A DNA stretch of 64,000 nucleotides, taken from assembly GCF_900105585.1 (NCBI RefSeq), contig NZ_FNRT01000002.1, forward strand, positions 2,542,001 to 2,606,000. Direction: 5' to 3'. The translations under genes were made by a program, and so were the position numbers. The stretch comes from Nocardioides exalbidus (GTDB lineage: Bacteria > Actinomycetota > Actinomycetes > Propionibacteriales > Nocardioidaceae). The notes under the pieces are model-generated. The model ran no database searches. It saw only the letters and a list, made by a program, of their open reading frames with translations, and was not told the DNA's origin. Below are positions 51,201 to 60,586 of the stretch, one piece after another; position 1 is the stretch's first letter, and each line of letters starts with the position of its first letter.

Positions 51201-52378
51201 GCGGTCGCCCCGGTCGTCGTGGCCGCGACCGGGGTACGACGACCACGCCGCCGCAGCCGGACCACGAGCAGCACGAGCGAGGCGAGCAGCGCCAGCCCCG
51301 AGGCGCCGACGAAGGCGAGCGCCGCCACGTCGGGCTCGTCGGGCGCGATGGTCGGCTCGGGCTCGACAGCCACCACGGTGCCCGCGCGGACCGGGAACCG
51401 CTCGCTCGGGCGCGCGCCGGACGCCGCACCGACGAGGCGGAGCTGGTGGGTGCCGACGGAGAGGTCGGCGGGCAGCGCCATCACGCCGGCGACCTCGCCC
51501 GACGTACCGGCGACCAGGGGGCCGAGCGCCACGACGCCGTCGTCGAGGAGGGCGAGCACCTGCTCGCCGGGTGCGAAGCCGCTGCCGGTGAAGGCCAGCG
51601 CCTGCCCGGCCACGGCGGTCTCGCGCTCGGCGGTGACCTTCGGCCTGCCGCGGCGCGTGGGTGCGGTCGGGGCGGTCGTCGAGCCGCCGGAGGGCGCTGC
51701 CGTCGTCCCGTCGGTCGTCTGGCCGCCCCCGTCGGTGGAGCCCGTCTCCTGGCCGTGCTCCTCCTCGGCGGGGGTGGCGGCCTCGTCGGCGTACACCTCA
51801 CCGAAGCGGACGGGAGTGAAGGTCTCGTTGCGCGCGTTCTTCACGCCGTGGGCGCCGAAGGTGAGCACGCCGCAGGTGACCTTCCGGCAGTCGACGGCGA
51901 CCGCGTTGCCGTCGCGGTCGACCGCGCCGAAGGTGGGGCCGGGGACGGTGAGGTCGACGGTGAAGGAGCCGTCGGCCGACATCACGGCCTGGGCCTCGGC
52001 CTCGGTGGAGCTGCCGGGGAAGGACACGAAGCGCAGGTAGCCGGCGTTGGACCCCGACTCCGAGTCGGGGACGTAGCGGTAGTCGCGGCCGGTGATCCCG
52101 CCCTCGGACGGGCGCCAGCCGCCGCCGGAGGGGTCGCGGACCCAGCCGAAGGCGACGTAGACGCCGCCGAAGCCGCCCCTGATCGACTGGAAGCCCGACC
52201 CGCGGAGGGTGAACGTCGTCGCCTGCCCGTCGTCGGCCACCGACGTGCCCCGGTCGTTGGTCACGCCGATGCGGGGCGCGGCCTGGGCGGGCGCGGCCGC
52301 CACGAGGGTGGAGGTGAGGGCGAGGGCGGCGCTCGCGAGAGCGGCGGTGCGGTGCTGGACGAGGATGCGGGTCAGCAC
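51197..52378 (-). CDS. Membrane-anchored surface protein of the heme operon
   Basis: 393 aa. Signal peptide about 1-34 (PAQA-A); domain 35-205 that resembles the second domain of the protein at 47551 (FTLRGSGF, GVYVAFGWV...GWRPSEGG, ADGSFTVDLTV, NETFTPVRFGEVY); linker; a small beta domain (about 265-340; GQALAFTGSGFAPGEQVLALLDDG); C-terminal membrane helix (about 362-384) and an Arg-rich tail. No HtaA signature. The role in heme capture is inferred from operon position and shared domain. GTG at 52378 with AGGAGG at 5 nt; overlaps the hmuV stop. Confidence 0.75.
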   Translation of the reverse strand: MLTRILVQHRTAALASAALALTSTLVAAAPAQAAPRIGVTNDRGTSVADDGQATTFTLRGSGFQSIRGGFGGVYVAFGWVRDPSGGGWRPSEGGITGRDYRYVPDSESGSNAGYLRFVSFPGSSTEAEAQAVMSADGSFTVDLTVPGPTFGAVDRDGNAVAVDCRKVTCGVLTFGAHGVKNARNETFTPVRFGEVYADEAATPAEEEHGQETGSTDGGGQTTDGTTAAPSGGSTTAPTAPTRRGRPKVTAERETAVAGQALAFTGSGFAPGEQVLALLDDGVVALGPLVAGTSGEVAGVMALPADLSVGTHQLRLVGAASGARPSERFPVRAGTVVAVEPEPTIAPDEPDVAALAFVGASGLALLASLVLLVVRLRRRGRRTPVAATTTGATA

Positions 52379-53190
52379 GGGTCCTCCTGCTGGAGCATGT
52401 CGGTGGGGAGGGACGCGCGCGAGCGGTCCGCGAGGACGATCGGGTCGCCGGTGCGCGGGTGCGCGACGACCTCGACGGGGTGGCGGTAGACGCGGCTGAG
52501 GAGCGCGGCGTCGAGGACGTCGTGGGGCGTGCCGCTGGCGGCGACGCGGCCGTCCTCGAGCAGCACCATCCGGTCGGCGTGCGCGGCGGAGAGGGTGAGG
52601 TCGTGCAGCACGACGAGCACGGCGGCACCGGCGCGGGCGCGCTCGGCGGCGGTCGCGAGCAGCGTCTCCTGGTGGCCGATGTCGAGCGCGGCGGTGGGCT
52701 CGTCGAGCATCAGGATCCCGGTCTGCTGGGCGAGCACCCGGGCGAACGACGCCCTGCCCTTCTCGCCGCCCGATAGCGAGCCGAACGAGCGACGTGCGAG
52801 GTGCTCGACCTCGGTGGTCTGCATCGCGGCGGCGACCTCGAGGTCGTCCAGGTCCTCCTCGGGACGTCCCCGCCACGGGGCGCGGCCCATCTCGACGACG
52901 TCGCGCACCGGGAACGGGAAGGAGATCCGCTGCTCCTGGGTCAGCACGGCGCGCTCGCGGGCCAGCGCCTGCAGCCGCCAGTCGCCGACCGGCGTGCCGT
53001 GGATCGTCACGCTGCCGGCCTCGGGCTCGAGGTCACCCGCGACGACGGCGAGCAGGGTGGACTTGCCGGTGCCGTTGGGCCCGACCAGCGCCAGCACCTC
53101 ACCGGCACACAGGTCCAGGTCGACGCCGTCGAGCACCCGCCGGCTCCCGAAGGAGACGGTGACGCCGCGCACCTCGACGACGGCGGTCAT
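52372..53190 (-). CDS. hmuV: Hemin ABC transporter ATPase
   Basis: 272 aa. Walker A GPNGTGKST, signature LSGGEKGRA, Walker B ILMLDEPTAALD, H-loop VLHDLTLS. Energises heme import with HmuU and HmuT. I take the ATG at 53190, which forms an ATGA overlap with the hmuU stop; a TTG two codons earlier is less likely. Confidence 0.93.
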   Translation of the reverse strand: MTAVVEVRGVTVSFGSRRVLDGVDLDLCAGEVLALVGPNGTGKSTLLAVVAGDLEPEAGSVTIHGTPVGDWRLQALARERAVLTQEQRISFPFPVRDVVEMGRAPWRGRPEEDLDDLEVAAAMQTTEVEHLARRSFGSLSGGEKGRASFARVLAQQTGILMLDEPTAALDIGHQETLLATAAERARAGAAVLVVLHDLTLSAAHADRMVLLEDGRVAASGTPHDVLDAALLSRVYRHPVEVVAHPRTGDPIVLADRSRASLPTDMLQQEDPC

Positions 53191-54296
53191 GACCAACCCC
53201 CGGCGGTGCGGCGGGTGCGCCAGAGGAGCCAGAAGAAGAACGGGCCGCCGACGAGCGAGGTGAGCATGCCGAGCGGCAGGTCGGCGTAGGCCACGAGCGT
53301 GCGTGCGCAGAGGTCGGCCACGACGATGACCAGGCTCCCCGCGAGCAGGCAGGCGGGGATCACCAGCCGGTGGCCCGGACCGGTGACCATCCGCACGAGG
53401 TGCGGCACGACGAGGCCGACGAAGGCGACGATCCCGCAGAACGACACCGCGGCGGCGGTGAGCAGCGCGACGACCACGATGAGGCCGATGCGGAGCTTCT
53501 CGACGTGCACGCCGAGGTGGCGGGCGGGGCGCTCGCCGAGGGCCAGCAGGTCGAGGCTCCGCGCGCTGGCGAGCGCGAGGACGATCCCGACGACGGCGAA
53601 GGGCGCGACGACCGCGACGTAGGGCCAGCGGCTGCCGTTGAGGCTGCCGAGCTGCCAGAAGACGATCTGCTCGCGGGCCTGGGTGTCGCCGAGGAACATC
53701 AGCAGCGCCAGGAGCGCACCGGCGACGGCGTTGACCGCGATGCCGGTCAGGACGAGGGTGACGACCTCGGTGCGCCCGCCGGAGCGGGCGAGGAAGTAGA
53801 CCAGCAGCGTCGTGGCGAGCCCGCCGGCGAAGGCGGCGACCGCGACGGTCCAGTCGCCGGCGAAGGTGAGTCCGAAGACGATCACGGTCGCGGCGGCGAC
53901 GGCCGCCCCGGAGGAGACGCCGACGATGCTCGGCTCGGCGAGCGGGTTGCCGAAGACGCCCTGCATGAGGGCGCCGGCCACCGCGAGCGCGGCGCCGACG
54001 AGGGCGGCCATCGCGACGCGCGGGAAGCGGACGGTCCAGAGGGTGTCGTCGCCGCGCGGGTGCGTGGGCACCGGCAGCCAGTCGATGCCGATCCGGTGGA
54101 GCACGGAGCCGGCCACCTCGTCGGCCGGGATCGGGAGCTGGCCCGACCCGGCCGAGACGAGGATCGCGAGGACGAGGCCCAGCCCGAGCAGGACGAAGAA
54201 GCCGGTGACGCCGAGCGTGCGACCCCGGACGGGTCGTCGTACGCCCACCGCTTCGCGGGTCGCCCCGGCCGCCGGGCGCGCGGCGGTCGCCGTCAC
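53187..54296 (-). CDS. hmuU: Hemin ABC transporter permease
   Basis: 369 aa FecCD-family permease, about ten helices. Typical motifs: LWTVRFPRVAMAALVGAALAVAGALMQGVFGNPLAEPSIVGVSSGAAVAAA and GLVVPHLVRMVTGPGHR. GTG start overlaps the hmuT stop (GTGA). The longer upstream frame is a shadow of hmuT. Confidence 0.93.
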   Translation of the reverse strand: MTATAARPAAGATREAVGVRRPVRGRTLGVTGFFVLLGLGLVLAILVSAGSGQLPIPADEVAGSVLHRIGIDWLPVPTHPRGDDTLWTVRFPRVAMAALVGAALAVAGALMQGVFGNPLAEPSIVGVSSGAAVAAATVIVFGLTFAGDWTVAVAAFAGGLATTLLVYFLARSGGRTEVVTLVLTGIAVNAVAGALLALLMFLGDTQAREQIVFWQLGSLNGSRWPYVAVVAPFAVVGIVLALASARSLDLLALGERPARHLGVHVEKLRIGLIVVVALLTAAAVSFCGIVAFVGLVVPHLVRMVTGPGHRLVIPACLLAGSLVIVVADLCARTLVAYADLPLGMLTSLVGGPFFFWLLWRTRRTAGGWS

Positions 54297-55384
54297 AGGT
54301 CCCCCGGCGCGTAGAGCGCGATCGCGAGGGCGTTGAGCACGTCGGCGGTGCGCGGGCCGTAGCTGAGGACCTGGTCGTCGTTCATCGCGACGATGCGCTC
54401 GTGCTCGCCGGCCGGCGTCTGGGCGAGCGCCGGGAACCGCTCCAGCAGGCCGTCGACGCCGCCGACGGACTCGAGGCCCTTGCTCATCATCAGCACCACG
54501 TCGGGCTGGGCGGAGACCAGGCCCTCGTCCGTGAGTGGGCGCATGCCCTTCCAGCCGATCTCGGAGCTCACGTCGTAGCCGCCGACGGCCTCGATGAGGG
54601 AGTCGGCGCCGGAGTCCTGGCCGAACATGTAGTAGACGCCCGAGCTGCCGCGGACGTAGAGGAAGACCGCACGCAGCCGGTCGTTGACGTCCTCCGGCGC
54701 GAGCTCGGCGATGTCGGCCTGCATCGCGTCGGCCTCGTCGACGATGCGCTGGCCGAGCTCCTCGCCCTCGCGCGGGACGCCGAGCGCGTCGGCGACCTGG
54801 CCGGTGAGCGAGGCGAGGTTGTCCAGGCCGCGGTGGGGGTCGGTGACGACCACCGGGATGCCGGCGTCGCGGACCTGGAGGATCACGTCCCACGGGCCGA
54901 GCGAGGTGTCGGTCAGCACGACGGTGGGGTCGAGCGCGAGGATCGACTCGGCGTTGAGCTCGTGGCCGTTGCTGGTGACGAGCGGCCTGTCGGCGATCTC
55001 GGGGAACTGCGAGGAGATGTCGCGGCCGACCACGCTGTCGCCGAGCCCGAGCTCGTAGACGGTCTGCGAGAGCGTGCCGTAGATGTCGAGCGCGAGGATC
55101 CGCGAGGTGTCCTCGACGGTGACCTCGGTGCCCTGCGCGTCGGTGACGGTGACCGGCAGGTCGGGCTGCGGGTCCGTGGCGACCGGGTCGATCCCGGTCG
55201 CGGGCAGCGCGATGTCGACGACGCCCTCCCACGAGCGGGGATCGGCGATCGGAGTGACGTCGGAGACGCGGGGTACGTCGACGGTGCCGGTGCTCGCGGA
55301 CGACGACTGCGTCGCGACAGGGGAGCAGGCGCCGAGCAGGAGGACCGCTGCGGCGGCAGCGGCGAGGGACGGGAGGGACGACAT
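54293..55384 (-). CDS. hmuT: Hemin-binding lipoprotein
   Basis: 363 aa. Lipobox LGAC with lipidated C20; PBP type III fold for heme (PF01497-like): TSRILALDIYGTLSQTVYELGLGDSVVGRD, GHELNAESILALDPTVVLTD. The binding-site His/Tyr pair expected for HmuT may be the GH of TSNGHELNAE and a Tyr near VRGSSGVYYMFG. First gene of the heme operon; AAAGG ribosome site at 6 nt; IdeR/DtxR-like box ends 8 nt upstream. Confidence 0.92.
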   Translation of the reverse strand: MSSLPSLAAAAAAVLLLGACSPVATQSSSASTGTVDVPRVSDVTPIADPRSWEGVVDIALPATGIDPVATDPQPDLPVTVTDAQGTEVTVEDTSRILALDIYGTLSQTVYELGLGDSVVGRDISSQFPEIADRPLVTSNGHELNAESILALDPTVVLTDTSLGPWDVILQVRDAGIPVVVTDPHRGLDNLASLTGQVADALGVPREGEELGQRIVDEADAMQADIAELAPEDVNDRLRAVFLYVRGSSGVYYMFGQDSGADSLIEAVGGYDVSSEIGWKGMRPLTDEGLVSAQPDVVLMMSKGLESVGGVDGLLERFPALAQTPAGEHERIVAMNDDQVLSYGPRTADVLNALAIALYAPGDL

Positions 55385-55391
55385 GACGACC

Positions 55392-55410
55392 TTTGGTGAG
55401 GCTTACCTAA
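55392..55410. promoter_or_regulatory. IdeR/DtxR-like iron box 1
   Basis: TTTGGTGAGGCTTACCTAA matches the 19-bp DtxR/IdeR consensus (TTAGGTTAGSCTAACCTAA) at 16 positions. Lies 8-26 nt upstream of the hmuT start, suggesting iron-dependent repression of the heme operon. Confidence 0.8.
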
Positions 55411-55411
55411 G

Positions 55412-55430
55412 TAAGCAGAGCCTAACCTCA
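55412..55430. promoter_or_regulatory. IdeR/DtxR-like iron box 2
   Basis: TAAGCAGAGCCTAACCTCA matches the same consensus at about 13-14 of 19, mainly in the right half. Adjoins box 1, so dimers could bind in tandem. Confidence 0.6.
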
Positions 55431-55479
55431 CTTCGTGGGGCCATGTCACCCCAGGTCCACTCCTTAGCGTCCGGAGACA

Positions 55480-55544
55480 CGAAGAACTGCGGCCGTACGA
55501 CGACCCCGGACGGATCCGGGGTGTCGTACGGCCGCAGTTCTTCG
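55480..55544. terminator. 65-nt hairpin between tpx and hmuT
   Basis: 22-bp perfect outer stem (55480-55501 with 55523-55544), one bulged G, then an 8-bp inner stem (ACCCCGGA/TCCGGGGT) and 4-nt loop. Just 32 bp after the tpx stop. Probably the tpx terminator, but exceptionally long, and no U-tract follows. Confidence 0.65.
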
Positions 55545-55576
55545 AGCTGGTGCCGGGGCTGGATCAGCCCTCTGGG

Positions 55577-56074
55577 TCAGCCCAGGGCGGCGACCGCCGC
55601 GTCGTAGTCGGGCTCCTCGCCGACGGCGTCGGTCAGCTGGGTGTGGAGCACGGTGCCGTCGGTGTCGAGGACGACGACCGCGCGGGCGAAGAGGCTGTCC
55701 CAGCCGCCGCCGTCGATCGCGATGCCGTAGTCCTGGCCGAAGGAGGAGCGGAAGGCCGAGCCGACCAGTACGGCGTCGATGCCCTCGGCGCCGCAGAAGC
55801 GGGCCTGGGCGAAGGGGAGGTCGCGCGAGACGCAGACGACCGCGGTGTTCTCGAGGTCCGAGGCGAGCTCGTTGAACTTCCGGACGCTCGCCTGGCACAC
55901 GCCGGTGTCGATGCTCGGGAAGATGTTGAGGACCACGCGCTTGCCCGCGACGTCGGCGTCGGTGAGCGCACCGAACTTCGCGTCGACCAGGTCGAAGCCC
56001 GGAGCCTTGGAGCCGACCGCGGGGAGCTCGCCCACGGTGGAGATGGTGTTGTCGCCCAGAAGAGTGGTTGCCAT
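55577..56074 (-). CDS. tpx: Thiol peroxidase (Tpx, atypical 2-Cys peroxiredoxin)
   Basis: 165 aa. Reduces peroxides with thioredoxin. Peroxidatic C60 (SIDTGVC) and resolving C94 (ARFCGAEG) are both present. Antioxidant gene next to the heme-uptake operon, plausible given the iron-driven oxidative load (inference). Stand-alone on the minus strand, followed by the long hairpin. Confidence 0.95.
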   Translation of the reverse strand: MATTLLGDNTISTVGELPAVGSKAPGFDLVDAKFGALTDADVAGKRVVLNIFPSIDTGVCQASVRKFNELASDLENTAVVCVSRDLPFAQARFCGAEGIDAVLVGSAFRSSFGQDYGIAIDGGGWDSLFARAVVVLDTDGTVLHTQLTDAVGEEPDYDAAVAALG

Positions 56075-56116
56075 GCGCCCAACCTAGTGGCCGGCCGGTC
56101 GCCACGGGACCTGACC

Positions 56117-56122
56117 TAGGGT
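56117..56122 (+). promoter_or_regulatory. -10 hexamer of the DUF2252 gene (leaderless)
   Basis: TAGGGT, 6 nt before the ATG at 56129. Confidence 0.5.
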
Positions 56123-56128
56123 GGCGAG

Positions 56129-57457
56129 ATGGCAGCCGGCAAGCAGGAGAGCGACCGTACGACCGTCATCGTCGAGGTGCTGCGCGACGCCTTCGCGCCG
56201 CTCATGCGCGCCGATCCGGCGGCGTTCCGCGCGAAGTACCGCAAGATGGCGCGCGACCCGCACGCCTTCTACCGCGGCACCGCGTGCCTGTTCTGCCACG
56301 ACGTGACCTCCGAGCCCGACCCGCACGGCTGGGCGCAGCACGGCTCCGAGCGGATCTGGATCCACGGCGACCTGCACGTGGAGAACTTCGGGACCTACCT
56401 CAACTCCGACGGCCGGCTGGTCTTCGACATCAACGACTTCGACGAGGCCTACGTCGGTCGCTTCACGTGGGACCTCCAGCGCTTCGCGGCGAGCCTGGCC
56501 CTCGTGGCGTGGCAGAAGGCCCTGCCCGAGGACGCGATCCGCAAGCTCGTCGCGCGCTACGTCCGCTCCTACCTGGCCCAGGTCAACCACTACGTCGCCT
56601 CGGACACCGACGACGACTTCGAGCTCACCCTCGACACCGCCGAGGGTCCGGTGCTCGTCGCGCTGGAGGAGGCGCGCGCCATGCGTCGCGCCGACCTGCT
56701 CGACTCGATGACCCTGATGCAGAGGGGGAGCCGCTCGTTCAGTGACGACGCCTCCACGCGCCGGCTCCCGCGCGAGGAGCGCGCCGAGGTGGTCGCGGCG
56801 TTCCGGGCCTACCTCGACACCATCCCGGAGTCGAAGCGCTTCGACCGCGCACTCTTCTACGAGCTGCGCGACGTGGTCGGGAAGTCGGGCTTCGGGATCG
56901 GCAGCGCCGGGCTGCCGGCCTACAGCGTCCTGGTCGAGGGCTACAGCCAGGCGCTCGACAACGACGTCGTGCTCAGCATGAAGCAGGCCAACGTCCCGGC
57001 GCTGAGCCGCTTCGTCGACACCAGCGAGGTCGATGCGTACTTCGACCACGAGGGCCACCGCACCGTCGTCAGCCAGCGCGCGCTCCAGGTCCACACCGAC
57101 CCGCTGCTCGGTCACACCAGCATCGGCGGCGTCGGCTACGTCGTCTCCGAGGTCTCGCCCTACGAGGTCGACCTCGACTGGTCGGAGATCAACGAGCCGG
57201 CCGACATGAGGTCGGTCGTCGACCTGCTCGGCCGGGCGACGGCGAAGATCCACTGCGCCTCCGACGAGGACAGCCAGCAGGACCTCGTCGACTTCCAGGT
57301 CGAGGAGGCGATCGCCCGCTCGCTCGAGGGCCGGCGCAACGACTTCGTCACGTGGCTGTGCGACTGGGGGATCGCGTACGCCGAGCGCGTCCGCGCCGAT
57401 CACGCGCTCTTCGTCGACGCCTTCCGCGAGGGCCAGGTGGGCATCGCCGCCACCTGA
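56129..57457 (+). CDS. DUF2252 family protein
   Basis: 442 aa, standard length. Kinase-like core: HGDLHVENFGTY (catalytic-loop type His-Gly-Asp) and FDINDFDEAYVGRFTWDLQRFAASL (metal-binding Asp-Phe-Asp). Aminoglycoside-phosphotransferase-like fold is likely, but substrate unknown. Start ATG with leaderless -10. Confidence 0.85.
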   Translation: MAAGKQESDRTTVIVEVLRDAFAPLMRADPAAFRAKYRKMARDPHAFYRGTACLFCHDVTSEPDPHGWAQHGSERIWIHGDLHVENFGTYLNSDGRLVFDINDFDEAYVGRFTWDLQRFAASLALVAWQKALPEDAIRKLVARYVRSYLAQVNHYVASDTDDDFELTLDTAEGPVLVALEEARAMRRADLLDSMTLMQRGSRSFSDDASTRRLPREERAEVVAAFRAYLDTIPESKRFDRALFYELRDVVGKSGFGIGSAGLPAYSVLVEGYSQALDNDVVLSMKQANVPALSRFVDTSEVDAYFDHEGHRTVVSQRALQVHTDPLLGHTSIGGVGYVVSEVSPYEVDLDWSEINEPADMRSVVDLLGRATAKIHCASDEDSQQDLVDFQVEEAIARSLEGRRNDFVTWLCDWGIAYAERVRADHALFVDAFREGQVGIAAT

Positions 57458-57479
57458 CCCCCGCGGTGTGCGCGGTCGA

Positions 57480-58478
<999 letters not shown>

Positions 58479-58494
58479 GGCACCCAGACAACTC

Positions 58495-58512
58495 CTTGGA
58501 GTGCGCTCGAAG
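58495..58512. promoter_or_regulatory. MerR-type operator before the aldo/keto reductase gene
   Basis: CTTGGAGTGCGCTCGAAG, 16 of 18 identical to the perfect palindrome at the merR promoter, lying between -35 TTGACT and -10 TTGTCT of the reductase gene on the minus strand. Confidence 0.8.
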
Positions 58513-58524
58513 TCAAGCGGTCCC

Positions 58525-58899
58525 TCAGGCGGACTTGTCGAGGGTGCCCTCGTAGAGCGCGATCTTGTAGTCGATCGCCCGCAGGTGGGAGGTGACCTCG
58601 GCGAGCTGGCGCTCGACGACCTCGCGGTGGGCGAGCAGCAGCGCCAGGCGCTCGGCCTCGTTGCCGTCCCCGGTGCGGACCAGCTCGGCATAGCGTCGTA
58701 CGTCGCGGATCGGCATGCCCGTGGAGCGCAGCCGCGTCACCATCTCGATCCAGCGCAGGTCCGCGTCCGTGTAGCGACGGTGCCCCGACGGGGCGCGGTC
58801 GACCGCGTGGAGGAGCAGCCCGTCACGCTCGTAGTAGCGCAGCGTGTGGGCGGTGAGCCCGGTCTTCTCGGCGGCCTCGGCGATCGTCAGGCTGGTCAT
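58525..58899 (-). CDS. MerR family transcriptional regulator
   Basis: 124 aa. N-terminal MerR winged helix-turn-helix ([49 protein letters not shown]), a long dimer helix, and no clustered C-terminal cysteines, so it fits the small-molecule or aldehyde-responsive (AdhR/YyaN-like) branch rather than metal sensors. ATG at 58899, GACACT 6 nt upstream; the ATG nine codons earlier lies inside the operator. Likely activates the reductase downstream and itself. Confidence 0.9.
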   Translation of the reverse strand: MTSLTIAEAAEKTGLTAHTLRYYERDGLLLHAVDRAPSGHRRYTDADLRWIEMVTRLRSTGMPIRDVRRYAELVRTGDGNEAERLALLLAHREVVERQLAEVTSHLRAIDYKIALYEGTLDKSA

Positions 58900-58911
58900 C
58901 CGACCAGTGTC

Positions 58912-58935
58912 TGACTTGGAGTGCACTCCAAGTCA
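58912..58935. promoter_or_regulatory. MerR operator at its own promoter
   Basis: Perfect 24-bp palindrome (half-site TGACTTGGAGTG). On the minus strand TTGACT is followed by 19 bp and GACACT, then 6 nt to the ATG at 58899. The 19-bp spacer is the MerR hallmark. Confidence 0.85.
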
Positions 58936-58943
58936 AGGGCGGG

Positions 58944-59753
58944 TCAGTCGCGCAGGGCCGGTCGGACGAACTCCGCGGTCGCGAAGGGGCCGCCGACGAA
59001 CTCCGCCTCGGCCTCGTCGTGGGGGCCGGCCTGCACCGTGTCGGCGTACGCCTCCGCGTCGTCCTGGGGGTCGTAGCCCAGCCGCCGGCCGGGCTCGAGG
59101 TCCCACCAGGCGCGGGTGTTGGCGCTGATGCCGTAGAGGACGGCGAAGCCGGGCGCGGGCGTGGTGAGCGCGGCCTCGACCATGCGCAGGCCGTCGCCGT
59201 GGGAGAGCCACGTCGACAGGCCGCGGATGCTGGCGGGCTCCTCGAGGAAGGAACCGATCCGGCAGGCCACCGCGTCGATGCCGTGGCGGTCGGCGAAGAG
59301 CTGCATCAGCGCCTCGGCCGCGACCTTGGCGACGCCGTAGTAGGTGTCGGGGCGCGGGAGCGCGGCCTCCGTGAGCACGCCGGACGCGCGCGGGGTGCGG
59401 CCGACGGCGTGGTTGGAGGAGGCGTAGACCAGCCGGGGCACGTCGTGCGCGACCATCGCGTCGAGCAGCGCGGCGGTGGTGATCACGTGGGAGGTGAGCT
59501 CGTCGGGGAGCGAGGCCTCCTCCGGCACGCCCGCCAGGTGCACGACCGCGTCGAGCCTGCCTCCGGTGGACAGGGCGGCGAAGACCGCCTCGACCGCGTC
59601 GGCGTCGGCGCAGTCGGCCTCGTGCCAGTCGAAGGTCGTGCCCTCCGGTGCCGGCACCAGGTCGAGGCCGACCACCTCGTGGCCGAGTCCCTCCAGGCCG
59701 ACGGTGATCACCCGGCCGAGGCTGCCGGCGGCTCCCGAGACGAGGACGCGCAT
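58944..59753 (-). CDS. NAD(P)-dependent epimerase/dehydratase-like protein (uronate dehydrogenase-like)
   Basis: 269 aa extended SDR. GAAGSLGR (8-15) for NAD(P), VVHLAG, active YYGVAKVAAE (Tyr-x3-Lys) and SSNHAVG. Most like the uronate dehydrogenase branch; substrate not proven. GGAGGGG ribosome site. Third gene of a minus-strand cluster after GGCT-like and PNP genes. Confidence 0.85.
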   Translation of the reverse strand: MRVLVSGAAGSLGRVITVGLEGLGHEVVGLDLVPAPEGTTFDWHEADCADADAVEAVFAALSTGGRLDAVVHLAGVPEEASLPDELTSHVITTAALLDAMVAHDVPRLVYASSNHAVGRTPRASGVLTEAALPRPDTYYGVAKVAAEALMQLFADRHGIDAVACRIGSFLEEPASIRGLSTWLSHGDGLRMVEAALTTPAPGFAVLYGISANTRAWWDLEPGRRLGYDPQDDAEAYADTVQAGPHDEAEAEFVGGPFATAEFVRPALRD

Positions 59754-59768
59754 GTCGGACCCCTCCGC

Positions 59769-60569
59769 TCAGATCCGGGCGACGACCTGGCTGAGCAGGC
59801 CGCCCATCCGGCTGGCGGCGGCCTTGCCGGCCTCGAGGACCTCGGCGTGGTCGAGCGGCTCGCCGCTCAGGCCGGCGGCGAGGTTGGTGACCAGGCTGAT
59901 GCCGAGGATCTCCATCCCGGCCTCGCGGGCCGCGATCGCCTCGAGCGTGGTGCTCATGCCGACCAGGTGGCCGCCCATGATCCCGGCCATCCGGACCTCG
60001 GCGGGCGTCTCGTAGTGGGGGCCGGTGAACTGGACGTAGACGCCCTCGTCGAGGCTCGGGTCGACCTCCTTGCACATCGCGCGCAGGCGCGGGCTGTAGA
60101 GGTCGGTGAGGTCGACGAAGTTCGCCCCGACCAGCGGGCTGTGGCCGGTCAGGTTGATGTGGTCGGAGATCAGCACCGGCTGGCCGGGCTGCCAGCCCTC
60201 CTTGAGGCCGCCGCACCCGTTGGTGAGGACGATCGACGAGCAGCCGGCGGCGGCCGCCGTACGGATGGGGTGCACGACCGCGGCGACCCCCTTGCCCTCG
60301 TAGAAGTGGGTGCGCGAGAGGAACACCAGGAGATTCTTGTCGCCGTTGCGGATCGAACGGATCTTGCCGCTGTGCCCGGCGACGGCGGCGGCGCTGAAGC
60401 CGGGGACGTCGGTGGTGTCGATCTCCGCGGTGGCCTCGCCGAGCGCGTCGACGGCCGGGAGCCAGCCCGAGCCCAGCACGAGGGCGATGTCGTGGCGCTC
60501 CACGCCGGTCAGCTCGGCGAGCTTCGCGGCGGCGGCCCGGGCGAGGTCGTAGGGGGTCTGGTCGCTCAT
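59769..60569 (-). CDS. punA: Purine nucleoside phosphorylase (trimeric)
   Basis: 266 aa, trimeric (MTAP/PNP family) length. Motifs: VLGSGW for phosphate, SRTHFYEGKG with the His loop, LTNGCGGLKEGWQPGQPVLISDHINLTG, and AEVRMAGIMGGHLVGMSTTLEAIAARE. Splits inosine/guanosine and deoxy forms. Takes inosine from Add (32458). ATG at 60569; the long upstream frame is a shadow. Confidence 0.94.
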   Translation of the reverse strand: MSDQTPYDLARAAAAKLAELTGVERHDIALVLGSGWLPAVDALGEATAEIDTTDVPGFSAAAVAGHSGKIRSIRNGDKNLLVFLSRTHFYEGKGVAAVVHPIRTAAAAGCSSIVLTNGCGGLKEGWQPGQPVLISDHINLTGHSPLVGANFVDLTDLYSPRLRAMCKEVDPSLDEGVYVQFTGPHYETPAEVRMAGIMGGHLVGMSTTLEAIAAREAGMEILGISLVTNLAAGLSGEPLDHAEVLEAGKAAASRMGGLLSQVVARI

Positions 60570-60586
60570 GGGCGGCAGCCTAAGGG

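Noticed and set aside
53190..53196. TTG start of hmuV at 53196
   Set aside because: The ATG at 53190 makes the usual ATGA overlap with hmuU, as do the other genes of this operon.
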